NCBI GenBank assembly: GCA_023443625.1
Contig: JAEZTQ010000070.1
Coordinates: 62,001-126,000, forward strand
Source: Bacillota bacterium
GTDB lineage: Bacteria; Bacillota_A; Clostridia; Lachnospirales; Lachnospiraceae
DNA length: 64,000 nt
Reading direction: 5' to 3'
A model generated the notes under the pieces. It did not search any database. It had not been told where the DNA came from and saw nothing but the letters and a program-made list of their open reading frames with translations. Position numbers and translations under genes: made by a program. Positions 32,281 to 40,150 of this stretch are shown here, one piece after another (the stretch's first letter is position 1; each line of letters starts with the position of its first letter).

Positions 32281-34341
32281 TTACAGTTCACCCTCTTCAT
32301 TCATCTTATCCAGGGTGGCTTTTAGTTTTACGACCGCTTCTTCAATTGATGTATTCTCCAACTGGGTTCCAGCTACACTAAGATGTCCTCCTCCACCAAG
32401 CTTCTCCATAATTACTTGTACGTTGACTTCATCTATGGATCTCGCACTGATATAGATTATATTATTGTACTCTGTTAATACAAAGGTAGCCTTCATATCT
32501 TTAATATTCAGAAGCTCATTGGCTACCTGAGCACCTAAAATCATAGGACCATCAACATCAGAGCTTGCACATACGGATATGGCATAATGCTTCAGGTAGA
32601 TTTCTGAACGGCCGATTGCATCCGCTTTAATTTTGTAATCATTTATTTCACTTCTAAAGTATTTTCTGACTCTTGTAACATCAGCTCCACTTCTTCTTAG
32701 ATATGCTGCAGCTTCAAAGGTTCTTACACCTGCTTTAGCAAGAAAATTATTAGTATCAATCATAATTCCTGCATAGAGAGCATCCGCTTCCACAGGTCGT
32801 AACTTTAAATTCCCTCCAATATACTGCATAATTTCAGCAATCATTTCACTTGTTGAGGATGCGTAGGGCTCCACATAGGAAAGAACTGCCGTATCAATTG
32901 CTTCATTGGTCTGCCTGTGGTGATCAAAAATAACTATTGTTTTGGTATAATCCAGTAATTCAGCACATTCTAAATAGCTTGGCCGATTAACATCCACAAT
33001 AACTAGAAGGGTATTGGCATCCATAACTTCCTTTGCCTGCTCATTTCTTAAGAACAAATCTTCTTCATATTCCGGATTACCGGCAAATCTACTCATCATA
33101 GGGCGAAGAGCAAAGGTCACTTCATTGATAACAATATGAACCTTTTTATTAAAGGATTTGGCTATACGGTATACACCAATGGCAGCTCCAAAGGAATCTA
33201 CATCACCAATTTTATGTCCCATAATAACGATCTTGTCTTTCGCTTCAATAAACTCTCGAAAAGCATGCGCTTTAACTCTTGCTTTTACACGAGTATTTTT
33301 CTCAACAGATACACTCTTTCCTCCATAATAGAAGATCTTTTCCTTATCCTTTACAACAGCTTGGTCTCCGCCTCTACCTAAAGCCAAATCGATGGAAGCT
33401 CTGGCATACTCATAGCTGCTGATATAGGTATCTGCATTAACACCTAGACCAATACTGATGGTTACAGCCATTTCATTACCAATATTAACACTTCTAACTT
33501 CTTCTAAAACAGAAAACTTATTTGCTTGGAGAACAGGAAGATATTTTTGTTGGAATACAAAGATGTACTTATCCTTCTCCAGTTTTTTTGTAATGGCATC
33601 AATTCCCTGCATGTATTTCGTAATCTTTCGGTCTACTAAAGCAGCCAGCAGAGAACGTCTAACTTCATCTATACTATCAAGGGCTTCTTCGTAGTTATCA
33701 ATATATAATAAACCTGTGATTAATTTTTGCTCTTTATTATCTTTTATTAAGGTAACAATCTCTGTTTCATCGTACAAATACATTGCAATTAATGCGTTAC
33801 GATCATCCCAAATCTCCTCTGCATCATTATAATTTGGTTCCATATCATCATCAAAATCCGGTGCAACGACCTTGCGGAGAATAACTTTATAATTACGACC
33901 ATTTAACATCAGATGTAGAACTTCATCCTTCTCCTGTTTTGGTAGAATCTCTTCTGTTATTTCAGGAAATATATTAGAAATAGAACGTCTGGCTGCTGAT
34001 TTTTCAAGGATAATATCCATAAATTCATCATTGCCCCACTGCATCTTACCTTCTAAATCTAAAATTGCATAAGGAAGATGAAGCTCCTTTAAAAGCTTCT
34101 TCTGTACTTGTCCATAATCCATGGCATACTTGATTAGCTCCGATGCTATTTTATTACGCTTGGAATAATATATAATCATTCCAATTGCAAAATACACAAC
34201 TGTAAAAATCAATGTAATACCTGCAGCTCTTTTATTTATAGCGTATACGCTTAAAGACATGCACAGCAAAAGAACTGTCATAAGGACAGGCCACAATAAA
34301 TATACTCTTAATGCACCCTTTAGTTTAAGTTTTCTGCTCAC
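32281..34341 (-). CDS. gdpP: Cyclic-di-AMP phosphodiesterase GdpP
   Basis: The 686-residue membrane protein hydrolyses cyclic di-AMP. Two membrane segments near residues 12-55 are followed by a PAS domain (about 85-160), a degenerate GGDEF domain (GLGVNADTYISSYEYARASI, then ALGRGGDQAVV, lacking the GGDEF residues) and DHH/DHHA1 domains. The latter hold IMGHKIGDVDSFGAAIG, VIVDVNRPSY, IVIFDHHRQ and the terminal GGGGHLSVAG. A GTG start nine bases after GGAG is used. It heads the gdpP-rplI-dnaB operon. Confidence 0.95.
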   Translation of the reverse strand: MSRKLKLKGALRVYLLWPVLMTVLLLCMSLSVYAINKRAAGITLIFTVVYFAIGMIIYYSKRNKIASELIKYAMDYGQVQKKLLKELHLPYAILDLEGKMQWGNDEFMDIILEKSAARRSISNIFPEITEEILPKQEKDEVLHLMLNGRNYKVILRKVVAPDFDDDMEPNYNDAEEIWDDRNALIAMYLYDETEIVTLIKDNKEQKLITGLLYIDNYEEALDSIDEVRRSLLAALVDRKITKYMQGIDAITKKLEKDKYIFVFQQKYLPVLQANKFSVLEEVRSVNIGNEMAVTISIGLGVNADTYISSYEYARASIDLALGRGGDQAVVKDKEKIFYYGGKSVSVEKNTRVKARVKAHAFREFIEAKDKIVIMGHKIGDVDSFGAAIGVYRIAKSFNKKVHIVINEVTFALRPMMSRFAGNPEYEEDLFLRNEQAKEVMDANTLLVIVDVNRPSYLECAELLDYTKTIVIFDHHRQTNEAIDTAVLSYVEPYASSTSEMIAEIMQYIGGNLKLRPVEADALYAGIMIDTNNFLAKAGVRTFEAAAYLRRSGADVTRVRKYFRSEINDYKIKADAIGRSEIYLKHYAISVCASSDVDGPMILGAQVANELLNIKDMKATFVLTEYNNIIYISARSIDEVNVQVIMEKLGGGGHLSVAGTQLENTSIEEAVVKLKATLDKMNEEGEL

Positions 34342-34475
34342 GTCAAAAGACTCCTTTTATATTGGTTACAAGGATAAGTAGTTATATTGTAACATTATTT
34401 AGGCACATTTTAAAGATACTTTTTCAAGGAGGGTCATTATTTTGCCATTAAGCCCTTCTTCTGAGTTTGTTTTAT

Positions 34476-35555
34476 CTAATTCTGCCTCTGTTTGGTTTCA
34501 GATTTTTTCACAACCTTACACCATAAGGCCTGTGCCATTAAGACTTCATATACTTTCTTTAGTAAGGAATTAGCGAGGATAAAGGTTAGAAGAATACTTC
34601 CTGCGAATACAAGAAAGCCGTAATACCGTGGACCTGCTTTAATCATAGCAAAAAAACCAGAATAAACAAGCCCATTACGTACCCATATATGGGTCATATA
34701 TATCTGCATTGTACGTTCTCCCAGCACAGAGAAGAATAATTTACATCTTGGTACTAAGAGCATCAGGGCTATAGATAAGAGAATTGCTGTCAGATACCAA
34801 ATTCCTCTAATTAAAGCACCATAGGTGATATATCCCTTAAGGCTTTTACTATAAGACGAAGCACCATATATAATATTTAAGAATGGTTTGATTTTGTCCC
34901 GTCCCAGAACCAATACACCAAAGGTAATAAGATTAAATATTAAAGCAAGGAATCTTATTCTTAAATTAAGAATTTTATCTAAACTTTCCTTGGGTAAACA
35001 AAAGCCAATAACAAAGAAAGGTAAGAAAACAAAGATTCTTGATAATGAAAATGTATTTCCTATATGACTTAGATAGCCAACAGCCAGTCCTAGCAGGAAG
35101 GATCCAGGGATCAAATAATAGGGTTTAATCTGTTCCAACAGGGGAACGAGGAGATACCATATAGATAGTGCCAGCAGATACCAGGGTGCCGCACTATCCT
35201 TGAAAAGACTAAGATCAACCTTGCGGTCAAATATCATTGACAGTATCACATTTCCTATCTTAAAGACTAAGTACATCCAAAAAACTGACATGATTTTCTC
35301 TACTCGTAGCCTTCCCCCTGCATTCATCCTCTTAGCAAAGTAACCACTGACAAACACAAAGCAGGGCATATGAAAGATATAAATAAAATACATTATATAT
35401 TTTATCTCTTTGATATAGGTCAGCTTCATGGAAAAATGTCCAACTACAACTAAAATCATAAGGATAAATTTCAAATTATCAAAATAATATTCTCGTCTTT
35501 TCATGGTTTGTTCTGTATAAACCTCTGGGTAATACCACTTCCTTATTAAATTCAT
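34476..35555 (-). CDS. Membrane acyltransferase (OafA/Acyl_transf_3 type)
   Basis: The protein of about 359 residues has roughly ten hydrophobic segments and the acyltransferase-3 start RREYYFDNLKFILMILVVVG, followed by HFSMKL with the conserved His, then FHMPCFVFVSGYFAKR. Related proteins move acyl groups, often acetyl, onto cell-wall or exported sugars. The exact acceptor is unknown. The ATG at 35555 lies at the end of the shared 5' leader element. The gene is alone between gdpP and a LacI-type regulator. Confidence 0.82.
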   Translation of the reverse strand: MNLIRKWYYPEVYTEQTMKRREYYFDNLKFILMILVVVGHFSMKLTYIKEIKYIMYFIYIFHMPCFVFVSGYFAKRMNAGGRLRVEKIMSVFWMYLVFKIGNVILSMIFDRKVDLSLFKDSAAPWYLLALSIWYLLVPLLEQIKPYYLIPGSFLLGLAVGYLSHIGNTFSLSRIFVFLPFFVIGFCLPKESLDKILNLRIRFLALIFNLITFGVLVLGRDKIKPFLNIIYGASSYSKSLKGYITYGALIRGIWYLTAILLSIALMLLVPRCKLFFSVLGERTMQIYMTHIWVRNGLVYSGFFAMIKAGPRYYGFLVFAGSILLTFILANSLLKKVYEVLMAQALWCKVVKKSETKQRQN

Positions 35556-35612
35556 ATAATTAACCATACCCTTCCATAAAACTGCAACTTAAAGACGCAG
35601 GCATGAATACAC
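35556..35612 (-). repeat. Shared 5' leader element, copy 3
   Basis: In gene sense: ATGCCTGC, a 10-base loop, TTGCAG, then TTTTATGGAAGGGTATGGTT and AATTAT before the start codon. It aligns with copies at 24027 and 55436 over the whole length. Confidence 0.6.
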
Positions 35613-35716
35613 CACCTACTATTAAAAATAAAAGCCATATAGATCAAAGAAAATAATAGTATCTCACCACATCACTGCAAACTATAAGCTTATGTTATAT
35701 GGTATTACTACTTTGA

Positions 35717-36733
35717 TTAATCTAGCTTTTTAACGGAGGCTCCCTTTTCAAGTTCTCCAGGTATTACAAAACGGTCAATAATTGTAGTTTTCTGTTTTTC
35801 AATTAATTCAATTAATTTTTCGGCAGCTATGCGCCCCATTTTACTTGTGTCTTGATTAATGGTAACTAAAGGCGGATTAATGTACTTTGCCAGCTTAATT
35901 CCATCATAACCTGTAACAGAGATATCCTCGGGTATCTTATACCCTTTGGCTTTAATTATATTAATACCTCCTATACTGGCAAAATCATCTGAAAACATAA
36001 TACAAGTAGGGGGATCCTCTAAATCAAGTAACTCACTGGTTACTATTGAAGTCGCCTCTGTATTGCGATAGGGTACTTCCCGTATATATTCCTCCGGTAT
36101 TGTAATTCCCAGTTCCTCTGTTGTCTTATAAAAGCTTGCCAAACGTGCTCTGCTTATGGAGAGATAACCTTCCCCATGTATGAAGGCTATTTTTGTGTGA
36201 CCACATTCATAGATATATTTGACCAGTTCTTCTACACCTCTTACATTATCAGAGAGTACTGCCATTCGGTCATTGAATATATAATCTACAGTTACAATGG
36301 GAATTTCACTCTTTGCTAATTCCACTACCTCTGGATCGTCAAATTTTACGCAGGCTATTACCACACCATCCACTTGCATGGATCTGCAACAATCCAAATA
36401 TGACATCCTGTCTTTCCTATGCTTTCTCCCATTGATAAAGGTCATATCATATCCGTATTTCTCCACAGTGGTTTTAAAGGAGTCCAAAATAGATGCAAAA
36501 TAATCATGGGTTAATCCACTATTAGCAGCATCCACAAATAATACACCTATATTATAACTTTTATTCATCTTTAAAGCCCTGGCCGAAGAGTTAGGGAAAT
36601 ATCCCATCTCATTGGCTGTTTGCTGTATAAGCTTTTTTGTTTTCTCTGATATATCTTTATGTCCATTCAATGCTTTACTAACCGTTGCAACTGAAAATCC
36701 ACATTTACTTGAGATATCCTTTAAAGAAACCAT
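35717..36733 (-). CDS. LacI-family transcriptional repressor
   Basis: The 338-residue protein has the LacI DNA-binding start (SLKDISSKCGFSVATVSKAL, NGHKDISEKTKKLIQQTANE) and a periplasmic-binding-like sensor domain with VDGVVIACVKFDD and DISVTGYDGIKLAKYINPPL. It would bind a sugar or nucleoside and an operator dyad. No sugar gene is adjacent, so the target is elsewhere. The start at 36733 follows GGAGGGAG. Confidence 0.9.
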   Translation of the reverse strand: MVSLKDISSKCGFSVATVSKALNGHKDISEKTKKLIQQTANEMGYFPNSSARALKMNKSYNIGVLFVDAANSGLTHDYFASILDSFKTTVEKYGYDMTFINGRKHRKDRMSYLDCCRSMQVDGVVIACVKFDDPEVVELAKSEIPIVTVDYIFNDRMAVLSDNVRGVEELVKYIYECGHTKIAFIHGEGYLSISRARLASFYKTTEELGITIPEEYIREVPYRNTEATSIVTSELLDLEDPPTCIMFSDDFASIGGINIIKAKGYKIPEDISVTGYDGIKLAKYINPPLVTINQDTSKMGRIAAEKLIELIEKQKTTIIDRFVIPGELEKGASVKKLD

Positions 36734-36858
36734 ATAGCTCCCTCCTAATAACATGTGAAATAATCTGACTATCGAGCATAATCCTATGTATTTCTTTCAT
36801 ATATTTCATAAGTAAATATACGCTACAAATCTTCACAATGCAAGAAAGAATTACAAGA

Positions 36859-36964
36859 AGAAAGTGTCAGCTTGCTAATACTTAGCCCCCAAGGGGATTG
36901 CGAAGGGAGTGCGCATCCTTAGGGAAGCTTTTTTAGCCAATAGGAAGTAATATCTCCTATTGAC
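36859..36964 (+). repeat. Dispersed multi-hairpin intergenic repeat, copy C
   Basis: Blocks in the same order as copies A and B: AGAAAGTGTCAGCTTGCTAA, CCCCCAAGGGGATTGCGAAG, GTGCGCATCC, a T run, and the closing hairpin CCAATAGGAAGTAATATCTC with CTATTG. It lies upstream of the LacI gene and downstream of ahpF. Confidence 0.65.
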
Positions 36965-36972
36965 TAAAAAAT

Positions 36973-37015
36973 CGACCTCCAATCGTTAGATTTTTAGTCT
37001 AACTTTTGGGGGTCG
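36973..37015 (-). terminator. Terminator of the ahpC-ahpF operon
   Basis: CGACCTCCAA / TTGGGGGTCG outer stem and GTTAGA / TCTAAC inner stem, with minus-strand GATTTTTTAG after it. Confidence 0.8.
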
Positions 37016-37052
37016 GTTCATCCGGTGTATGAGATGTGACATTTTTTATGAA

Positions 37053-38579
37053 CTAATTTCTAATTAGATAATCAAAGGCTCCTAGAGCTGCACTTGCTCC
37101 TGATCCCATTGAAATGATAATTTGCTTATAAGCACTGTTAGTACAATCTCCCGCTGCAAATACTCCTGGTACATTGGTTGCATTATGGTTGTCAACAATG
37201 ATTTCACCTAGAGGATTGCGTTCTACCGCCCCCTCTAACCAATCAGTATTAGGGACAAGTCCAATCTGTACAAATACGCCCTGAAGCTCTATATGTTTTT
37301 CTTCTTGCGTATCTCTATCCACATAGGTAATGCCGTTAACCTTATCTGCACCGGTAATTTCCTTTGTTGCAACATTCTTTAAGACAGTTACATTAGGTAA
37401 GCTGTACAGACGTTGTTGTAGCAAAGCATCTGCTTTTAGCTCTGGTAAAAACTCTAGAACTGTTACATGACCAACAATTCCTGCCAAGTCAATGGCTGCC
37501 TCAATACCAGAATTACCACCTCCGATAACCGCAACGTATTTTCCTTTAAATAAAGGACCATCACAGTGAGGACAATAAGCAACACCTTTATTTTTAAATT
37601 CTGCTTCTCCAGGCACTCCAATATTACGCCAGCGAGCACCGGTAGCTAGAATCACAGTTTTGCTCTTAAGAACTGCACCACTTTCCAACTCAACTTCAAT
37701 AAATTCCTTCTTCTCTATACGTTTGGCACGCTGTAAGCTAATTACATCCACATCATAGCTTTTTACATGTTCTTCTAAGCTTGCTGATAATTTAGGGCCT
37801 TCTGTATACTTAACCGTTATAAAGTTCTCAATACCCATGGTATCCATTACCTGACCACCAAAGCGTTCAACTAAAATACCTGTACGAATACCCTTACGTG
37901 CTGAGTAAATAGCTGCACTTGCACCAGCCGGGCCACCTCCGATTACTAAGGTATCAAAAGGCTCCTTATCCCCTAGTTCTGATGCCTCAGGAGCACTACC
38001 GATTTTAGCAAGAATTTCTTCCAAAGTCATCCGTCCACTATTAAAGAATTCTCCATTCAGGTAAACAGATGGTACAGCCATAATATCCTTACTCTCAACT
38101 TCTTCCTTGTAAGCTGCCCCGTCCACCATAGTATGGGTAATACCAGGATTTAGAATACTCATTAGGTTCAGCGCCTGAACTACTTCAGGACAATTATGAC
38201 AGCTTAAGCTTATATAGGTCAAGAAATGATATTCACCTGTAAGCTGCTTTACCTGACTAATTAGCTTCTCTTCCACCTTAGGAGCTCTTCCGCTGACTTG
38301 CAAAAGAGCTAATACAAGGGAAGTAAACTCATGTCCAAGGGGCACTCCTGCAAAGGTTACTCCTGTATCTTCACCCATACGATTTATGCTAAAGCTAGGT
38401 GTCCTTTCTAGTAGGGTATTCTCAACTTTAATCTTAGATGACATGGTAGCTATCTCTTCCACCAAGGCAGACATTTCCTGAGAAACACTGTCAGATCCAG
38501 CACTGAGTTTAATCAGCACATCATTCTCCATCAGTTTGAGATACTCTGCCAATTGATCTCTGATTTCCTTATCCAGCAT
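37053..38579 (-). CDS. ahpF: AhpF-type NADH peroxiredoxin reductase
   Basis: The 508-residue flavoprotein reduces AhpC. Residues 1-195 are two thioredoxin-like folds with the CHNC dithiol in YISLSCHNCPEVVQALNLM. The rest is a thioredoxin-reductase domain: FAD motif VIGGGPAGASAAIYSARKG, redox pair CPHC in GVAYCPHCDGPLFKGK, NAD motif VIGGGNSGIEAAIDLAG, and GVFAAGDCTN. It follows ahpC by 12 bp. Confidence 0.93.
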   Translation of the reverse strand: MLDKEIRDQLAEYLKLMENDVLIKLSAGSDSVSQEMSALVEEIATMSSKIKVENTLLERTPSFSINRMGEDTGVTFAGVPLGHEFTSLVLALLQVSGRAPKVEEKLISQVKQLTGEYHFLTYISLSCHNCPEVVQALNLMSILNPGITHTMVDGAAYKEEVESKDIMAVPSVYLNGEFFNSGRMTLEEILAKIGSAPEASELGDKEPFDTLVIGGGPAGASAAIYSARKGIRTGILVERFGGQVMDTMGIENFITVKYTEGPKLSASLEEHVKSYDVDVISLQRAKRIEKKEFIEVELESGAVLKSKTVILATGARWRNIGVPGEAEFKNKGVAYCPHCDGPLFKGKYVAVIGGGNSGIEAAIDLAGIVGHVTVLEFLPELKADALLQQRLYSLPNVTVLKNVATKEITGADKVNGITYVDRDTQEEKHIELQGVFVQIGLVPNTDWLEGAVERNPLGEIIVDNHNATNVPGVFAAGDCTNSAYKQIIISMGSGASAALGAFDYLIRN

Positions 38580-38591
38580 CTTCTACACTCC

Positions 38592-39155
38592 TTAAATCTT
38601 GCCTACAAGGTCAAGGCTTGGCTTTAATGTTGCAGCACCATCTTTCCATTTAGCAGGGCAAACTTCACCAGGATTATTTCTTACGTACTGAGCAGCTTTA
38701 ATCTTGTTCACAAGAATGCTTGCATCACGTCCAATATTACCTGCATTAATTTCTACAGACTGGATAACACCGTCTGGATCGATGATAAAGGTACCACGAT
38801 CTGCTAATCCAGACTCTTCAATTAGAACATCAAAGTTTCTAGAGATAACGTGAGATGGATCTCCAATCATGATATATTTTAATTTACGAATAGTGTCTGA
38901 ACTATCATGCCATGCTTTATGAGTAAAATGAGTATCCGTAGATACAGAATATACTTCCACGCCAAGACTCTTTAATGTCTCATAATTGTTCTGAAGATCT
39001 TCTAACTCAGTGGGGCAAACAAAGGTAAAGTCTGCTGGATAAAAGCATACTACACTCCATTTTCCTTTAAAGTTTGCCTCTGTAACCTCTAAAAACTTTC
39101 CATCCTGAAATGCCTGTGCTTTAAATGGCTGTACTTCTTTTCCTACTAATGACAT
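38592..39155 (-). CDS. ahpC: Peroxiredoxin AhpC
   Basis: The 187-residue 2-Cys peroxiredoxin has the peroxidatic Cys in [18 protein letters not shown] and the resolving Cys in [13 protein letters not shown]. It detoxifies peroxides and is recycled by AhpF encoded next to it. A PerR-like box in its promoter suggests peroxide induction. AGGAGG precedes the start. Confidence 0.97.
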   Translation of the reverse strand: MSLVGKEVQPFKAQAFQDGKFLEVTEANFKGKWSVVCFYPADFTFVCPTELEDLQNNYETLKSLGVEVYSVSTDTHFTHKAWHDSSDTIRKLKYIMIGDPSHVISRNFDVLIEESGLADRGTFIIDPDGVIQSVEINAGNIGRDASILVNKIKAAQYVRNNPGEVCPAKWKDGAATLKPSLDLVGKI

Positions 39156-39189
39156 AATTTGTTTCCTCCTATAATATATTAATTTTTAT

Positions 39190-39204
39190 TAATAATGATA
39201 ATAG
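39190..39204 (-). promoter_or_regulatory. PerR-like box upstream of ahpC
   Basis: TAATAATGATAATAG matches the Per box TTATAATNATTATAA at 12 of 15 positions, and a second, weaker AATTATTA half follows. Given the ahpC context a PerR operator is likely. Confidence 0.5.
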
Positions 39205-39424
39205 TAATTATTACTGATTAAATATTACATGAATAAAACTCTTCTGTCAATAGCTTTTTAATAAAATTTTAAAATTTAATATCCATTTATATGTACCTAT
39301 TATTAACTTACAACCTAGCTTCTTTTATAGTTATGAAACATAAACTTTGATTGAAGTCTCTTATAGATAGAAATTTTTAAAATATATTTCCATTTTAATG
39401 AAACTAATTCAGGGGGGAAATCGT

Positions 39425-39500
39425 CTATCTTTTATGGAAAATGTGTTCTTTAACATAAAAATTGGATACGCATCTTGCGCAAGGATGTATATGATTTCCC
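39425..39500 (-). repeat. Dispersed intergenic repeat, partial copy E (inverted)
   Basis: Read on the minus strand it gives GATGCGTATCCAATTTTTAT followed by GTTAAAGAACACATTTTCC, aligning with the last half of copy A (GTGCACATCC to the closing hairpin) despite decay of the stem. Confidence 0.5.
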
Positions 39501-39537
39501 AATCCCTGGGGTTTATTCTACAAATTAAACAAATAAC

Positions 39538-39620
39538 CATACAAATTATGTTATCAGTTCTTGATATAAATTATGTTATCAGTACATTTGATACAAATTA
39601 TGTATTCAGTTCTTATATTG
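39538..39620 (+). repeat. Three imperfect tandem repeats of about 26 bp
   Basis: ACAAATTATGTTATCAGTTC, TAAATTATGTTATCAGTACA and ACAAATTATGTATTCAGTTC follow one another, ending about 65 bp before the GtrA gene. The 39156-39686 gap otherwise contains the Per box and repeat copy E. Confidence 0.7.
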
Positions 39621-39686
39621 TTTTCCTAAAACTTGTATGGTAATATATGTAATTATGTATATTTTAGAAAGTGAAATGAGGTTACC

Positions 39687-40106
39687 ATGATAGAAAAATT
39701 AATTAAAAAGCACAAAAAAATAATCATATATGTGTTCTTTGGTGTATGCACTACGGGAGTAAATGCTGCTACTTATCTGATATGCTCAAGATGGATCCAT
39801 ATGAACACTCTGGGCAGTACTGTAACCGCTTGGCTAACTGCCGTATTATTTGCTTATCTTACCAATAGAAAATATGTATTCGAAAGCAAGAACACTTCCT
39901 TTAAGGCAATTGCAATTGAAATCATATCCTTTATGGGATGCAGACTTGCTACGGGAGTAATTGATGTGGGTATCATGTATATTTTTGTAGATTTATTAAA
40001 ATACAATGATTTTATGATAAAACTCTTATCCAATGTACTAGTAACTATAATTAATTATATAGCCAGCCGATTGATCATTTTTAGAACACATAAGCTATCT
40101 AAATAA
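39687..40106 (+). CDS. GtrA/GtcA-family polyprenyl-sugar flippase
   Basis: The 139-residue protein has four membrane segments (IIYVFFGVCTTGVNAATYLI, VTAWLTAVLFAYLTNRKYVF). The NRKYVF and ASRLIIFR motifs are family signatures. GtrA-type proteins are thought to flip undecaprenyl-phosphate sugars. It is followed by a YfhO-type transferase and a GtrB/CsbB-type synthase, the trio described for teichoic acid glycosylation in Listeria and Bacillus. GAGG precedes the ATG. Confidence 0.88.
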   Translation: MIEKLIKKHKKIIIYVFFGVCTTGVNAATYLICSRWIHMNTLGSTVTAWLTAVLFAYLTNRKYVFESKNTSFKAIAIEIISFMGCRLATGVIDVGIMYIFVDLLKYNDFMIKLLSNVLVTIINYIASRLIIFRTHKLSK

Positions 40107-40150
40107 AATTGCTAAGAGCTTATATCTATTTGGAGGCATTGACAAGAACA

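Noticed and set aside
39398..39643. Small + strand gene between ahpC and gtrA
   Set aside because: The frame is composed of dispersed repeat copy E and the tandem repeats, with no coding character.
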